A stretch of DNA of 64,000 bases from Wenzhouxiangellaceae bacterium (GCA_028289455.1 JANQPN010000052.1:1-64000); one strand, 5' to 3'; shown: positions 9,776 to 18,499, counted from the stretch's first letter. The notes: a model not told the origin generated them from the letters alone. A program made the numbers and translations.

Positions 9776-12700
9776 TCAAGCAGTGGTTTTCCGCAGGCGT
9801 ATTCCGGCAAGGCCCAATACCATCAACAGCAATAGCCACAATCCCCATTGGTTCAATGTCGGCACATCAACCGGTTCTATCGCAATAGTGCTGGCAATAT
9901 CGGTGTTGTTGGCAGGGGTCGGGTCGTCGATGCTGCCGCCGGCACTGGCAATGATGGTTTGCGGGCCGGTGAGTATGATGGCCACGGTAAACGGACAGCT
10001 GGTGCTGTCACCACCGGCCAGATCACCCATGTCCCAGGTTACTGTGCTGCCGCTGGCAGTGGCGCAGCTGGTTCCCCGGTTGGTGGCAGCGCCGGATGAG
10101 ACAAATGCCAGTCCGCCGGGTAATTCAGCGGTGACGATGACATCCTGATTATCCTGCGGACCGTTATTGACCAGGTTCAACATCACCTGGAACTCATCAC
10201 CGAGTGCCAGTGGCGGCATGGCGTCATTGGTTACCGTCAGTGCTAAATCGGAGACGGCTGCAGCTACCGTAGTGGTCTCGGTAGCGCTGTCATTGGCGCT
10301 GTTCGGATCTGTAGTGGTGGCGCTGACCGAAGCAGTATTGGTCAGAACCCCGGCAAATGTCAGATCAACATCCACAGCTACGGTAAAGCTACTGCTGGCG
10401 CCGGTGGCCAGATTGCCCAGGCTGCATGTCGGTATTCCGCTCGGGTCTTCGGCGCAGCCAGTGGTGGATACAAGTGTCACACCGGCCGGCAGGGTATCGG
10501 CAACGGTTACGCCGACTGCATCAGAGGGGCCGGCATTATCAACGGTGATGGTATAGGTCAGGGCGTCACCTGCGGTTACCGGGTCGGCGCTGTCTGACTT
10601 GGTAATCGACAAATCAGCTTCAGCCTCCACCGCTGTGGTTTCTGTCGTGGAATCATTATCCGGATTCGGATCGGCCGTATCAGAAGCCACCGTAGCGGTA
10701 TTGCTGATGGAGCCGGTTGTATCCGGATCAACATCAACCGTAATGGTGTAGACAGCATTGGCGCCGCTGGCGATATCCCCCAGGGAACAGGTCGGGGTGC
10801 CTGTCGGGTCTTCACTGCAGCCGGTGGTCGAAACCAGTGTTACCCCGGCCGGCAGGTTATCGGTGACTACCACATTGGTGGCCGTTACCGGGCCGGTATT
10901 TTCAACGGTGATGGTATAAGTCAACGAGGTGCCGGCAATCACCGGGTCAACACTATCGGTTTTGCTGATGGATAAATCCGTGTCATCGTTGAGGATGGTG
11001 ACGACAGCAGTATCCGAGATGATGATATTGCCGGTGAGACTGGTGCCTGCGACATTACTCTGGCTTACCGACAGGGTTTCATCAGCTTCAATAGTGGCAT
11101 CGGTTGTAGGCGTCACGGTGAAGGTCTGGGTTTCATTGGCCGTACCCGCAAAAGTCAACGTCTGTCCGGTGATGGCGGTATAGTCATTGTCGGCTGTGGT
11201 GGCAGTACCATCGGCAGTGCTGACATCCACGGTAAAGCCGCCCGGCACTGCTGCATCCAGTGTGGCGGTCAATGTGATCGGGCCGTCATCTTCGTTACCG
11301 TCAACGTCTTCAATGGTAACCGTTGCGTTATCGTTATCTGCAATATCGATATCCTGGGTGGTAGTGGTGCCGAGTACGATACCTGCCGACGGATTGCTGA
11401 TGGTCAGCGTGGCGGTCTCACTGCCTTCAACCAGTGCATCATCCTGAACGGTAAAGCTAACATCGCCAGTGGTCAGGCCGTCCGCAATGGTAATGGTGGT
11501 ATTGCTCAAGGTGAAATCACCCGGGGTAATGCCGGTGCCGCTAACGCCCAGCTCAACCGTTTGATTACCCATGACCGCCTGGGAAGCAGTAGCGGTGACG
11601 GTAATGGCGGTGGCTGCAGCCTCACTACCGCTGTTGGCACTGACCGACAGCATCACTTCCGGGAAGTCATTATCGGCAATGGCAATATCCTGTGTAGTGA
11701 TGGTGCCCAGTACGATGCCTGCCGAGGGGTTGCTGATGGTCAGTGTGGCGGTTTCCGGGCCCTCAATGCGCGCATCGTCCTGAACCGTGAAAGTCACGCT
11801 ACCAGTAGTCTGTCCATCGGAAATGGTGATCGTGGTGTTGGTCAGGATGAAATCCCCAGCGGTAATCCCGGTGCCGCTGACGCCTAAGTCAACGGTCTGG
11901 TTGCCTATGACAGCCTGAGAAGCTGTGGCTGTAACGGTAATGGCCGTAGCTGCGTCTTCACTGCCGCTGTTGGTGCTGACCGACAGTTGCACCGGCGGGA
12001 AGTCGTTATCGGTGATGGCGATATCCTGGGTAGTGGTGGTACCCAGCACAATGCCAGCCGATGGGTTGCTGATGGTGAGTGTGGCGGTTTCCGGACCTTC
12101 GATCAGGGCATCATCCTGAACAGTGAAAGTCACACTGCCGCTGGTCTGTCCATTCAAAATAGTAATCGTGGTGCCGGTCAGGGTGAAATCACCGGCGGTA
12201 ATGCCGGTGCCGCTGACGCCCAGGTCAATGGTTTGATCGCCCATGACAGCCTGAGAGGCAGTAGCGGTAACGGTAATGGCCGTTGCAGCAGCTTCACTAC
12301 CCGCATTGCTGGTAACACTCAAATTAACCGGTGGGAAATCGTTGTCCGTGATGGTGACATCCTGACTGACCGTGCTACCCAGCGCCACACCCAAAGAGGG
12401 ATTGTTGATGGTCAAAGTGGCCGTTTCCGTACCTTCAACCAGAATATCGTCCACGATGGTAAAAGTAACAGAACCAGTGATTTGTCCATCAGGAATCGTG
12501 ATGGTGGCATTGGTTAACATGAAATCGCCTGCAGTGATACCGGCACCGGTTACTGCCAGGTCAACGGTTTGGTTGCCGGTGACCGCACTGTCGGCGGTTG
12601 CGGTTACTGTTATGGCGGTAGCTGCTGCTTCGCTTCCGGCATTGGATGAAACACTAAGATCGACTAATGGCGGATCTATAACTGTGAATGAACAGCTGGC

Positions 12701-14416
12701 ATCTACTGTGGGGTTGAACGCCGTCAAATCATTAAAAGTCCAGAAGGCCAGATTATTGACTGTCGCAGCAATACCCGCTGCCGATCCGATAATCGCCGGG
12801 CCACCCTGCACCATTGAACAGTCAAACCGCCAGTTATCAATTTCCGTTTCGGCATTGTGCACCCGAAGGGTATTGATGCCGTTGGTCAGCTGATCGGGCA
12901 GCGCCGACTCATCATTATTGGCAGCAGCCCCATCCCAGTCAGCATCATTAGTCCCGGGTTCAATATTGGCATGAATCGCGCTGATGAATGTGGGCGAAGC
13001 CATGGTGCCCTGATAGGCAAGAATCTGATCGCCCTGGCTGGCGATGGGTGCAATAAAAAGACTGCCCGGAAGTGTGATTATCGACCCTGCAGTCATGGCA
13101 GCAGGGGCAAACCAGGTAAAGGAACCATCGCCAGCCAGGCAATTGATGGTATTCGGATTATTAACCCCGCAATCAGTAAATTTGATATTGGTGCCGGCTA
13201 TTATGTCTTGCAGAATCACAAAGCCAAACGAGTCTGAACCATCCGCGTTATAGCCCAGGAACGCAATGCCGCCAGCTGGTAATGCGGTAGATGGCGGCTC
13301 CAGAACTGTTACATTAACCATGCAACTGGACGAATTTCCTGCTTCATCTGTGGCGGTCACAGTTACTGAATTTACACCAACTCCCACCAAGGTTCCGACC
13401 GTGGGAGATTGGGTAATGGTAATGTTGCCGGGAAGGGATACGTCGTCAGTGGCTGAGCTGCCGGTCACCAGATCAGGAATCATGGCCATTCCGTCAATTC
13501 CGGCGGTAATGTCCGGAGGTGTGGCTGGGCAGGTAACTGATGGTGGGGTGGTATCACCCGCGGCCATGATTACAATTGAACAGCCTGCTTCAACGACCGG
13601 GTTAAAGCCTGCGCTATTGTCGAAATCCCAGTTCGCCCGATTATGAAGAATGGCGCGTATCTGTGCCGCTGTTCCGGTAATGGGTGCGGCTCCGGCGGTA
13701 ACACAGCTAAACCGGAAATTGTCCTGCTCTGCACCATTAACCCCGGTGAGGCGCACAGCGGTATTGCCATTGACCAATGCGTTGGGAAGTGCGGATTCGT
13801 CGTTGTTGGCGTTTCCACCATCCCAGTTGGCATCGTTGGTTATTGTTGGGTTGGTACCGCCCGTAGGCTCTACATTAAAATGCAGCCCAGCGATAAAGAC
13901 TGGCGATGCAATACTCCCTTGTATGGCAAACAGCTGATCTCCCTGAATGGCGTAAGCAGCATTGTTGCTTAGCACACCAAATGACAGGTCTATGGTTACT
14001 ATGTCGCCGGCAGATCTGGGCATCCCGGAAGTCCAGGTAAAATTGCCGTCTCCGGCCAAATTGGCAAAGCCGGTGGTATCACTCCAACCCTGATCGGTGA
14101 ATATGATCTGGGTGGCAGCGTCAATATCTTTTAAAAGGACAAATGTGGCGTTATCGGCAAAAGTCCCGCCAGCATCTGTATTACTGCCAATAAAGGCAAT
14201 ATCGCCGGCGGTTAAGCTTGTTTGTGCAACGCTGGTACCGGCCAACATAATCAGCAGCCCCACCGAGAGCAGCGTACGCTGGGCACAGGAGCTTAGACGG
14301 GTAAGGGTTTTGTATTGAAGGTATTTAGAATTCTGTTGAGTCTGATTTCTGACACACAGAGACGACAATACTCCCGAAAAGAGCGGTTGTGATGGTTTAT
14401 TCATGTTGTAGCACAC
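9776..14416 (-). CDS. Giant secreted protein with Calx-beta and DUF11 repeats and IPTL-CTERM sorting signal
   Basis: 1546 aa; four Calx-beta-like repeats, two DUF11-like repeats, C-terminus 'VPTLNQWGLWLLLLMVLGLAGIRLRKTTA'. Confidence 0.9.
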   Translation of the reverse strand: MCYNMNKPSQPLFSGVLSSLCVRNQTQQNSKYLQYKTLTRLSSCAQRTLLSVGLLIMLAGTSVAQTSLTAGDIAFIGSNTDAGGTFADNATFVLLKDIDAATQIIFTDQGWSDTTGFANLAGDGNFTWTSGMPRSAGDIVTIDLSFGVLSNNAAYAIQGDQLFAIQGSIASPVFIAGLHFNVEPTGGTNPTITNDANWDGGNANNDESALPNALVNGNTAVRLTGVNGAEQDNFRFSCVTAGAAPITGTAAQIRAILHNRANWDFDNSAGFNPVVEAGCSIVIMAAGDTTPPSVTCPATPPDITAGIDGMAMIPDLVTGSSATDDVSLPGNITITQSPTVGTLVGVGVNSVTVTATDEAGNSSSCMVNVTVLEPPSTALPAGGIAFLGYNADGSDSFGFVILQDIIAGTNIKFTDCGVNNPNTINCLAGDGSFTWFAPAAMTAGSIITLPGSLFIAPIASQGDQILAYQGTMASPTFISAIHANIEPGTNDADWDGAAANNDESALPDQLTNGINTLRVHNAETEIDNWRFDCSMVQGGPAIIGSAAGIAATVNNLAFWTFNDLTAFNPTVDASCSFTVIDPPLVDLSVSSNAGSEAAATAITVTATADSAVTGNQTVDLAVTGAGITAGDFMLTNATITIPDGQITGSVTFTIVDDILVEGTETATLTINNPSLGVALGSTVSQDVTITDNDFPPVNLSVTSNAGSEAAATAITVTATASQAVMGDQTIDLGVSGTGITAGDFTLTGTTITILNGQTSGSVTFTVQDDALIEGPETATLTISNPSAGIVLGTTTTQDIAITDNDFPPVQLSVSTNSGSEDAATAITVTATASQAVIGNQTVDLGVSGTGITAGDFILTNTTITISDGQTTGSVTFTVQDDARIEGPETATLTISNPSAGIVLGTITTQDIAIADNDFPEVMLSVSANSGSEAAATAITVTATASQAVMGNQTVELGVSGTGITPGDFTLSNTTITIADGLTTGDVSFTVQDDALVEGSETATLTISNPSAGIVLGTTTTQDIDIADNDNATVTIEDVDGNEDDGPITLTATLDAAVPGGFTVDVSTADGTATTADNDYTAITGQTLTFAGTANETQTFTVTPTTDATIEADETLSVSQSNVAGTSLTGNIIISDTAVVTILNDDTDLSISKTDSVDPVIAGTSLTYTITVENTGPVTATNVVVTDNLPAGVTLVSTTGCSEDPTGTPTCSLGDIASGANAVYTITVDVDPDTTGSISNTATVASDTADPNPDNDSTTETTAVEAEADLSITKSDSADPVTAGDALTYTITVDNAGPSDAVGVTVADTLPAGVTLVSTTGCAEDPSGIPTCSLGNLATGASSSFTVAVDVDLTFAGVLTNTASVSATTTDPNSANDSATETTTVAAAVSDLALTVTNDAMPPLALGDEFQVMLNLVNNGPQDNQDVIVTAELPGGLAFVSSGAATNRGTSCATASGSTVTWDMGDLAGGDSTSCPFTVAIILTGPQTIIASAGGSIDDPTPANNTDIASTIAIEPVDVPTLNQWGLWLLLLMVLGLAGIRLRKTTA
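11326..12670 (-). repeat. Four tandem ~336-bp repeats encoding Calx-beta-like domains
   Basis: Motif '(T/A)DND' coding block recurs at about 11332, 11668, 12004 and 12340. Confidence 0.88.
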
Positions 14417-14483
14417 CAGCGATTGTGTAAGACGATTGTATAACTTTTTGATTGTATTGTGTAATTTGCCAGGCTGGTCAATC

Positions 14484-14524
14484 CGGGCTCGGTATCAGTC
14501 TGGTTATTCCGATACCGGAGCCCG
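14484..14524. other. Intergenic hairpin CGGGCTC-GGTATC / GATACC-G-GAGCCCG
   Basis: 13-bp stem with one bulged G, 14-nt loop. Confidence 0.6.
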
Positions 14525-14575
14525 TGATTTTGTCTCGGTATAGCTAATTACTCCTACCGAAACCTGGCGCATTAT

Positions 14576-15496
14576 CTATTCTCGATGAACACTTTCCACT
14601 GTGTGCAAACCACTTCTGCGATCCAGTAATCCATTGCTGGTCCTCAGCAATGCCTGCGAACCCAGGATTTCACTTATCTGCAGAATCTGCTGAATATCAT
14701 TAAGCGGTGTGCTGGCATTTATGCTGGGGGGATCAATGACCACGGTGTCTTCAAAGGCGCCATAGTGAAATGCAAATAAATCACCATCGATGGGTGGATA
14801 GTCAGGGTCAGCCTGGACATATTCGGCGCCGGTGCCGTCAAAAAACAGACCATTGATATAACTCATCTCAACATTTTCAATAATGAGGTTTGGGCAATTG
14901 ATCACCTGGTTCAGCATGTCATCGGCATCTGCTGCATCCCACCCGCAGGCTATATGCGGTGGCGTGGTGGAATTTTGTACTGATAGCGTGACGCAATGGG
15001 TGATCCCTATAAAGGAATCATTAAACAGGCCATCTGCATCAGATGCAGGTACACCAATAAAATTGAAATAAACAGGTGTTGACCAGGCCCAGATCGATAT
15101 GGCTGCAAATACGGCTGCAGTTTCCGGGTCTTCAATCGAGACTTCACTCCAATTACCCACAGGGTCTACGCTATTGCCGGTAGTTGTATCGAAAAAGGTC
15201 CCGCCGGCTTCAAGCGCCTGAAACACGTCTGCATCACCTTCTCGAATGCCAGTCGGAAAAGACGGCCCGGGAAGATTAAAGCCCAGATCCGGATTGACCA
15301 GGTGTTTCCATACCATTCCGTGTTGAAAGGCGTCTCTTTGTATCTGCCCTGGAGGTAAATAGGGGGTATAGCTGTCATGATCAAAACCGGTGCAGTACTC
15401 AGTTGTTGAAGATCTGCCTGGCTTTACAGCTGATGATTGTGACCATGCATGGCTGACGTGAAGCAATAATAAGAACAATAGGAAAAAGCGTTTCAT
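14576..15496 (-). CDS. Secreted hypothetical protein
   Basis: Internal Met start 'MKRFFLLFLLLLHVSHAWSQ' gives a signal peptide; upstream extension of the ORF is unlikely coding. Confidence 0.6.
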   Translation of the reverse strand: MKRFFLLFLLLLHVSHAWSQSSAVKPGRSSTTEYCTGFDHDSYTPYLPPGQIQRDAFQHGMVWKHLVNPDLGFNLPGPSFPTGIREGDADVFQALEAGGTFFDTTTGNSVDPVGNWSEVSIEDPETAAVFAAISIWAWSTPVYFNFIGVPASDADGLFNDSFIGITHCVTLSVQNSTTPPHIACGWDAADADDMLNQVINCPNLIIENVEMSYINGLFFDGTGAEYVQADPDYPPIDGDLFAFHYGAFEDTVVIDPPSINASTPLNDIQQILQISEILGSQALLRTSNGLLDRRSGLHTVESVHRE

Positions 15497-15864
15497 GACG
15501 ACTCCTTTTTTCGACTTTCTGCAAACAGGATCAGTCGCGCTGTAAGCCACTCCAGGAGTCCGTTCCGTCAGCCGGCAGTGCTGATCCCCTCGAGGTTTCA
15601 GTAGAGCAGAAATTAATTCCATTAACGACAGTTTGAGCCGGACGAATTGGTGACGAAGTTATGACGATGTGGATTAAGGGAGATGCGGGTCGTAGTGCCA
15701 AACTGTGTGTGGTATGACCGTCATCGCTGTGGTTACTGTGAATACATCGGGACACACATTGACTGTGTTTTCTTAAAAAAAGCGTTTAATGGCTTATTAA
15801 TTTTGTTCTATACAGTCATTAATAGAGATCGATTATAAATGTAATAAAAAAGTTAAAATTTCGC

Positions 15865-15892
15865 TTGTATTCTGTTAAACCAGGCGTATAAT
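15865..15892 (+). promoter_or_regulatory. Sigma70-like promoter (TTGTAT-16 bp-TATAAT)
   Basis: Perfect -10 TATAAT at 15887-15892; -35 TTGTAT at 15865-15870. Confidence 0.65.
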
Positions 15893-15899
15893 GCCGCCC

Positions 15900-16083
15900 C
15901 TATGAATAACAGCAGACAACATTTAAATAAATTCACAGCGCCGAAGCGGGTCGACGATCGCTCGCTATACATAGGCGTTGACGTGATGTTGTAGCCCTCA
16001 CTTTTGTGGTGGGCTGCAAAGCCTGCCACGACTCTTCATTTTTATGAAAAGCCCTGGCAGGTGAAATTGCCGGGGCTTTTTTT
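15900..16083 (+). ncRNA. Candidate ~184-nt leader/small RNA ending in an intrinsic terminator
   Basis: Starts just after the TATAAT promoter; contains hairpin 15993-16015, hairpin 16035-16048 and a terminator at 16050-16083. Confidence 0.6.
16050..16083 (+). terminator. Intrinsic terminator AGCCCTGGCA-GGTGAAAT-TGCCGGGGCT-TTTTTT
   Basis: 10-bp stem (one G-U) followed by a 7-nt T-run; its 5' arm overlaps an alternative CCTGCCA:TGGCAGG pairing. Confidence 0.85.
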
Positions 16084-16143
16084 CGGCAATAAAAAAGGCA
16101 CCAGTGTGTGCTTGATTTCAGCGGAGTTGGTTCAAAAGCCAAC

Positions 16144-16160
16144 CTGGTACGTGGCTTGTT
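16144..16160 (+). promoter_or_regulatory. Sigma54-like -24/-12 promoter (CTGGTACGTGGCTTGTT)
   Basis: Matches YTGGCACG-N4-TTGCW with GG/GT spaced by 10 nt; two deviations from consensus (C to T in each half). Confidence 0.5.
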
Positions 16161-16203
16161 TTTAGTCTACGTATGCCGAGTCAAGTATGCCTTGATGCAC
16201 CAG

Positions 16204-16275
16204 ATTGTGGTAGCTCAGTGGTAGAGCATTCAGTTATAACCTGAACGGACGAGGGTTCGACTCCCTTTCACAATG
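16204..16275 (+). ncRNA. tRNA-like element 1, anticodon position AUA, no encoded CCA
   Basis: ATTGTGG/TCACAAT acceptor, GCTC/GAGC D-stem, TTCAG/CTGAA anticodon stem with loop TTATAAC, GAGGG-TTCGACT-CCCTT T-arm. Confidence 0.75.
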
Positions 16276-16276
16276 C

Positions 16277-16351
16277 TTGAGATAGCTCAGTTGGTTAGAG
16301 CATACGACTCAGAATCGTAGTGGCGCAGGTTCGATCCCTGCTCTCAAACCA
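16277..16351 (+). ncRNA. tRNA-like element 2, anticodon position CAG, 6-bp acceptor, encoded ACCA
   Basis: TTGAGA/TCTCAA acceptor, GCTC/GAGC, TACGA-CTCAGAA-TCGTA, 5-nt variable loop, GCAGG-TTCGATC-CCTGC, then ACCA. Confidence 0.75.
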
Positions 16352-16353
16352 AA

Positions 16354-16411
16354 GCGAACTGAAAATTCGCCTAACGGAAAAAGGCTTAAGCCTTGTGGTT
16401 CGACTCCACAA
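16354..16411 (+). ncRNA. Partial tRNA-like element 3: anticodon-like arm (GAA) plus T-arm, no D-arm
   Basis: GCGAA-CTGAAAA-TTCGC hairpin at 16354-16370; TTGTGG-TTCGACT-CCACAA T-arm at 16393-16411; AAGGC-TTAA-GCCTT hairpin between. Confidence 0.6.
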
Positions 16412-16440
16412 TGAATCGGGAACATGTGTTCCCACAAAAC

Positions 16441-16709
16441 GCGGACAGTCCGGCGATGGCCGGTGGTGAATTGGCTTCGGCTTAATTCTGCATCGGTTAA
16501 AGCAACGCCGGCCGGGCCAGGCTTCCGGATGCTGTATACCGGCGTCATCTGTTGCTGGTCATGAACTAGGCAATGACTGCAAGCCATTCAGTTGGCTGCC
16601 GTTGCTGTTATAGCTTGATCACTGCAGGTAATTAAGGTGTACATCACTGGAGTATCTGCCGGGGGGGCAGACAGGTATTAAACCCGCCTTGCCGGCGTGG
16701 GCTGTCCGC
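16441..16709 (+). ncRNA. Candidate ~270-nt structured RNA closed by a 12-bp helix
   Basis: GCGGACAGTCCG (16441-16452) pairs with TGGGCTGTCCGC (16698-16709); internal UUCG-capped hairpin and several stem-loops. Confidence 0.55.
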
Positions 16710-16756
16710 ACTTTTTAACTTTAACGAAGAAATGAGGAAATTATGAGGTAACGATC

Positions 16757-17911
16757 ATGTTAGGTTTATCACGTATTGTCATTGCAGAAAACGAGCGCGT
16801 ACTGGTTTACCGGAATGCGCAATTGGTTGAAATTCTGACCCCGGGTGTTTACTGGCGGTTTGCCTTACCGGGCCGCATGCGCATAGAGCGTTATGACGCC
16901 AGTGGTCTGGATGTAAACATTAAGCAGCTGGATGTCCTGTTGGAGCGTCATGCAGAAAAACTGGCAGAGGTCATGCAGGTGGTTAACCTGAGTGATACTC
17001 AGGTCGGTCTGGTTTATCGTGACGGCAAGTTATGGAACCTGGTAAGACCGGGTGCCCGCCGGGCGTTCTGGAAAGGCATTGTTGACGTGCGTGTTGAAAC
17101 CATTAACGTGAACGAGGCCCTGGAGATTGAGCCGGAACTGGCCAGTGTATTGATGGAGCGTGGCCCGAAAGCCTTCCCGACGGTTTTGCGTCAGTTGGTT
17201 TTTCTGGCGGACGTTACTCAATACCAGACTGCGCTGCTGTTGATTGACGGTGAAGTGCAGCGGGTATTGGCAACCGGCCGTTACGCATTCTGGAACGTGC
17301 TGCGGAAAATCGAGGTATTGAGCTTTGATACCCGTGAGCAGATTGCCGATGTCAGTGGTCAGGAAATGCTGACCAGCGATAAAGTCTCTCTGCGTGTGAA
17401 CCTTGTCGGTGTCTACCGGGTTGTTGATCCGGAGCTGGTATTGAACAAGGTTAAAGGTATCGAACCGTTTGTATACCGTGAATTGCAGTTTGCATTGCGT
17501 CAGGCCATCGGTACCCGCAGCCTGGATGCACTGTTGACCGATAAGGACGCCATTGGCACTGAGGTCAACAAGCAGGTTGCACCGAAGTTGCAGGCCGTTG
17601 GTATGGAATTGCTGTCTGCCGGTGTAAAAGATGTGATTTTGCCCGGTGAGATGAAAAGCATTCTGAACCAGGTGGTTGAAGCCGAAAAAGTGGCCCAGGC
17701 CAATGTGATCAAGCGGCGTGAAGAAACCGCGGCAACGCGGAGCCTGATGAACACCGCCCGGTTAATGGCCGATAACCCGACGCTGTTGCGTTTGAAAGAA
17801 CTGGAAGCGTTGGAACAGGTCACTGATAAAATCGGTTCTTTGACTGTTTACGGTGGTTTGGAAGGTGTGCTGAGCAATCTGGTGAAAATCGGTCCGCAAA
17901 GCGCAGCTTAG
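16757..17911 (+). CDS. Slipin/SPFH (band 7) family protein
   Basis: 384 aa; 'RIVIAENERVLVYRNAQLVEILTPGVYW', 'VSLRVNLVGVYRVVDPELVLNKV', 'GVKDVILPGEMKSILNQVVEAEKVAQANVIKRREETAATRS'. Confidence 0.9.
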   Translation: MLGLSRIVIAENERVLVYRNAQLVEILTPGVYWRFALPGRMRIERYDASGLDVNIKQLDVLLERHAEKLAEVMQVVNLSDTQVGLVYRDGKLWNLVRPGARRAFWKGIVDVRVETINVNEALEIEPELASVLMERGPKAFPTVLRQLVFLADVTQYQTALLLIDGEVQRVLATGRYAFWNVLRKIEVLSFDTREQIADVSGQEMLTSDKVSLRVNLVGVYRVVDPELVLNKVKGIEPFVYRELQFALRQAIGTRSLDALLTDKDAIGTEVNKQVAPKLQAVGMELLSAGVKDVILPGEMKSILNQVVEAEKVAQANVIKRREETAATRSLMNTARLMADNPTLLRLKELEALEQVTDKIGSLTVYGGLEGVLSNLVKIGPQSAA

Positions 17912-17924
17912 AAATTAATGATGG

Positions 17925-17955
17925 AACCCGCGGCACTGCCGCGGGTTGTTTTTTA
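17925..17955 (+). terminator. Intrinsic terminator after the slipin gene
   Basis: AACCCGCGG-CACTG-CCGCGGGTT followed by GTTTTTT. Confidence 0.9.
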
Positions 17956-18016
17956 TTGATCTTGGAAATGCAGTCACCTGCAACAGGTTTGTCAGATAAT
18001 GATCTGCCTCCCAAAC

Positions 18017-18499
18017 TTAAAGTGAATGACTGAATCTGGTTTCTGCGATTAAAACACTTGGTCTGGTCTTGAATAGAATAGTGGCATTATCAATGACGAA
18101 ATTGTCTCTGTTATCGGTGTCGGACATTGGCTCTCCGACTGCGATACGTAAAGTATTATTACCGTCTCTCAGTACATAGGGGTGAACGATAAGTGAATGC
18201 GTTTTCCAGATAGGGTTCGCATTTGCCACGCTATGAATAGGGCCTGGCTGCAAACCGCCAAAAATATCATTGCCATTGATCTGCAGGGTATGATTGGTTT
18301 CTACAAAAAAAGGTAATATCCCGAATGATATGAACTGAAGTATTGCTTCTTGTGATCTATCAACTCCCGGGCATGTAAAATCAAAATCTCTTGATAACCC
18401 GGCAAATGGAATATTAGGATCTATAGGTATGGGTTGATCTTGTTGCTCATCTCCAAAATGATGTCGCACACGAATAATTACAGTGAAGTCTGTCGCCAT
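18017..18499 (-). CDS. Hypothetical protein
   Basis: 160 aa ORF between the slipin and hydrolase genes; no recognised motif. Confidence 0.5.
   Translation of the reverse strand: MATDFTVIIRVRHHFGDEQQDQPIPIDPNIPFAGLSRDFDFTCPGVDRSQEAILQFISFGILPFFVETNHTLQINGNDIFGGLQPGPIHSVANANPIWKTHSLIVHPYVLRDGNNTLRIAVGEPMSDTDNRDNFVIDNATILFKTRPSVLIAETRFSHSL

Noticed and set aside
10167-13972. Many long ORFs antisense to the giant repeat protein
   Set aside because: They mirror the low-complexity Thr/Val/Ala repeat codons on the opposite strand; no SD or domain support.
14400-14470. Repeated GATTGTRT motifs upstream of the giant gene
   Set aside because: Short, AT-rich and irregularly spaced; compatible with promoter-region sequence by chance.
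15902-15994. 30-codon ORF as a genuine leader peptide
   Set aside because: The predicted transcript start leaves no room for an SD and codon content shows no regulatory amino-acid run; kept only as part of the leader-RNA finding.
16204-16351. Ordinary tRNA-Tyr and tRNA-Leu genes
   Set aside because: Anticodons AUA and CAG on class I scaffolds with 5-nt variable loops do not match bacterial Tyr/Leu tRNAs, so called tRNA-like instead.
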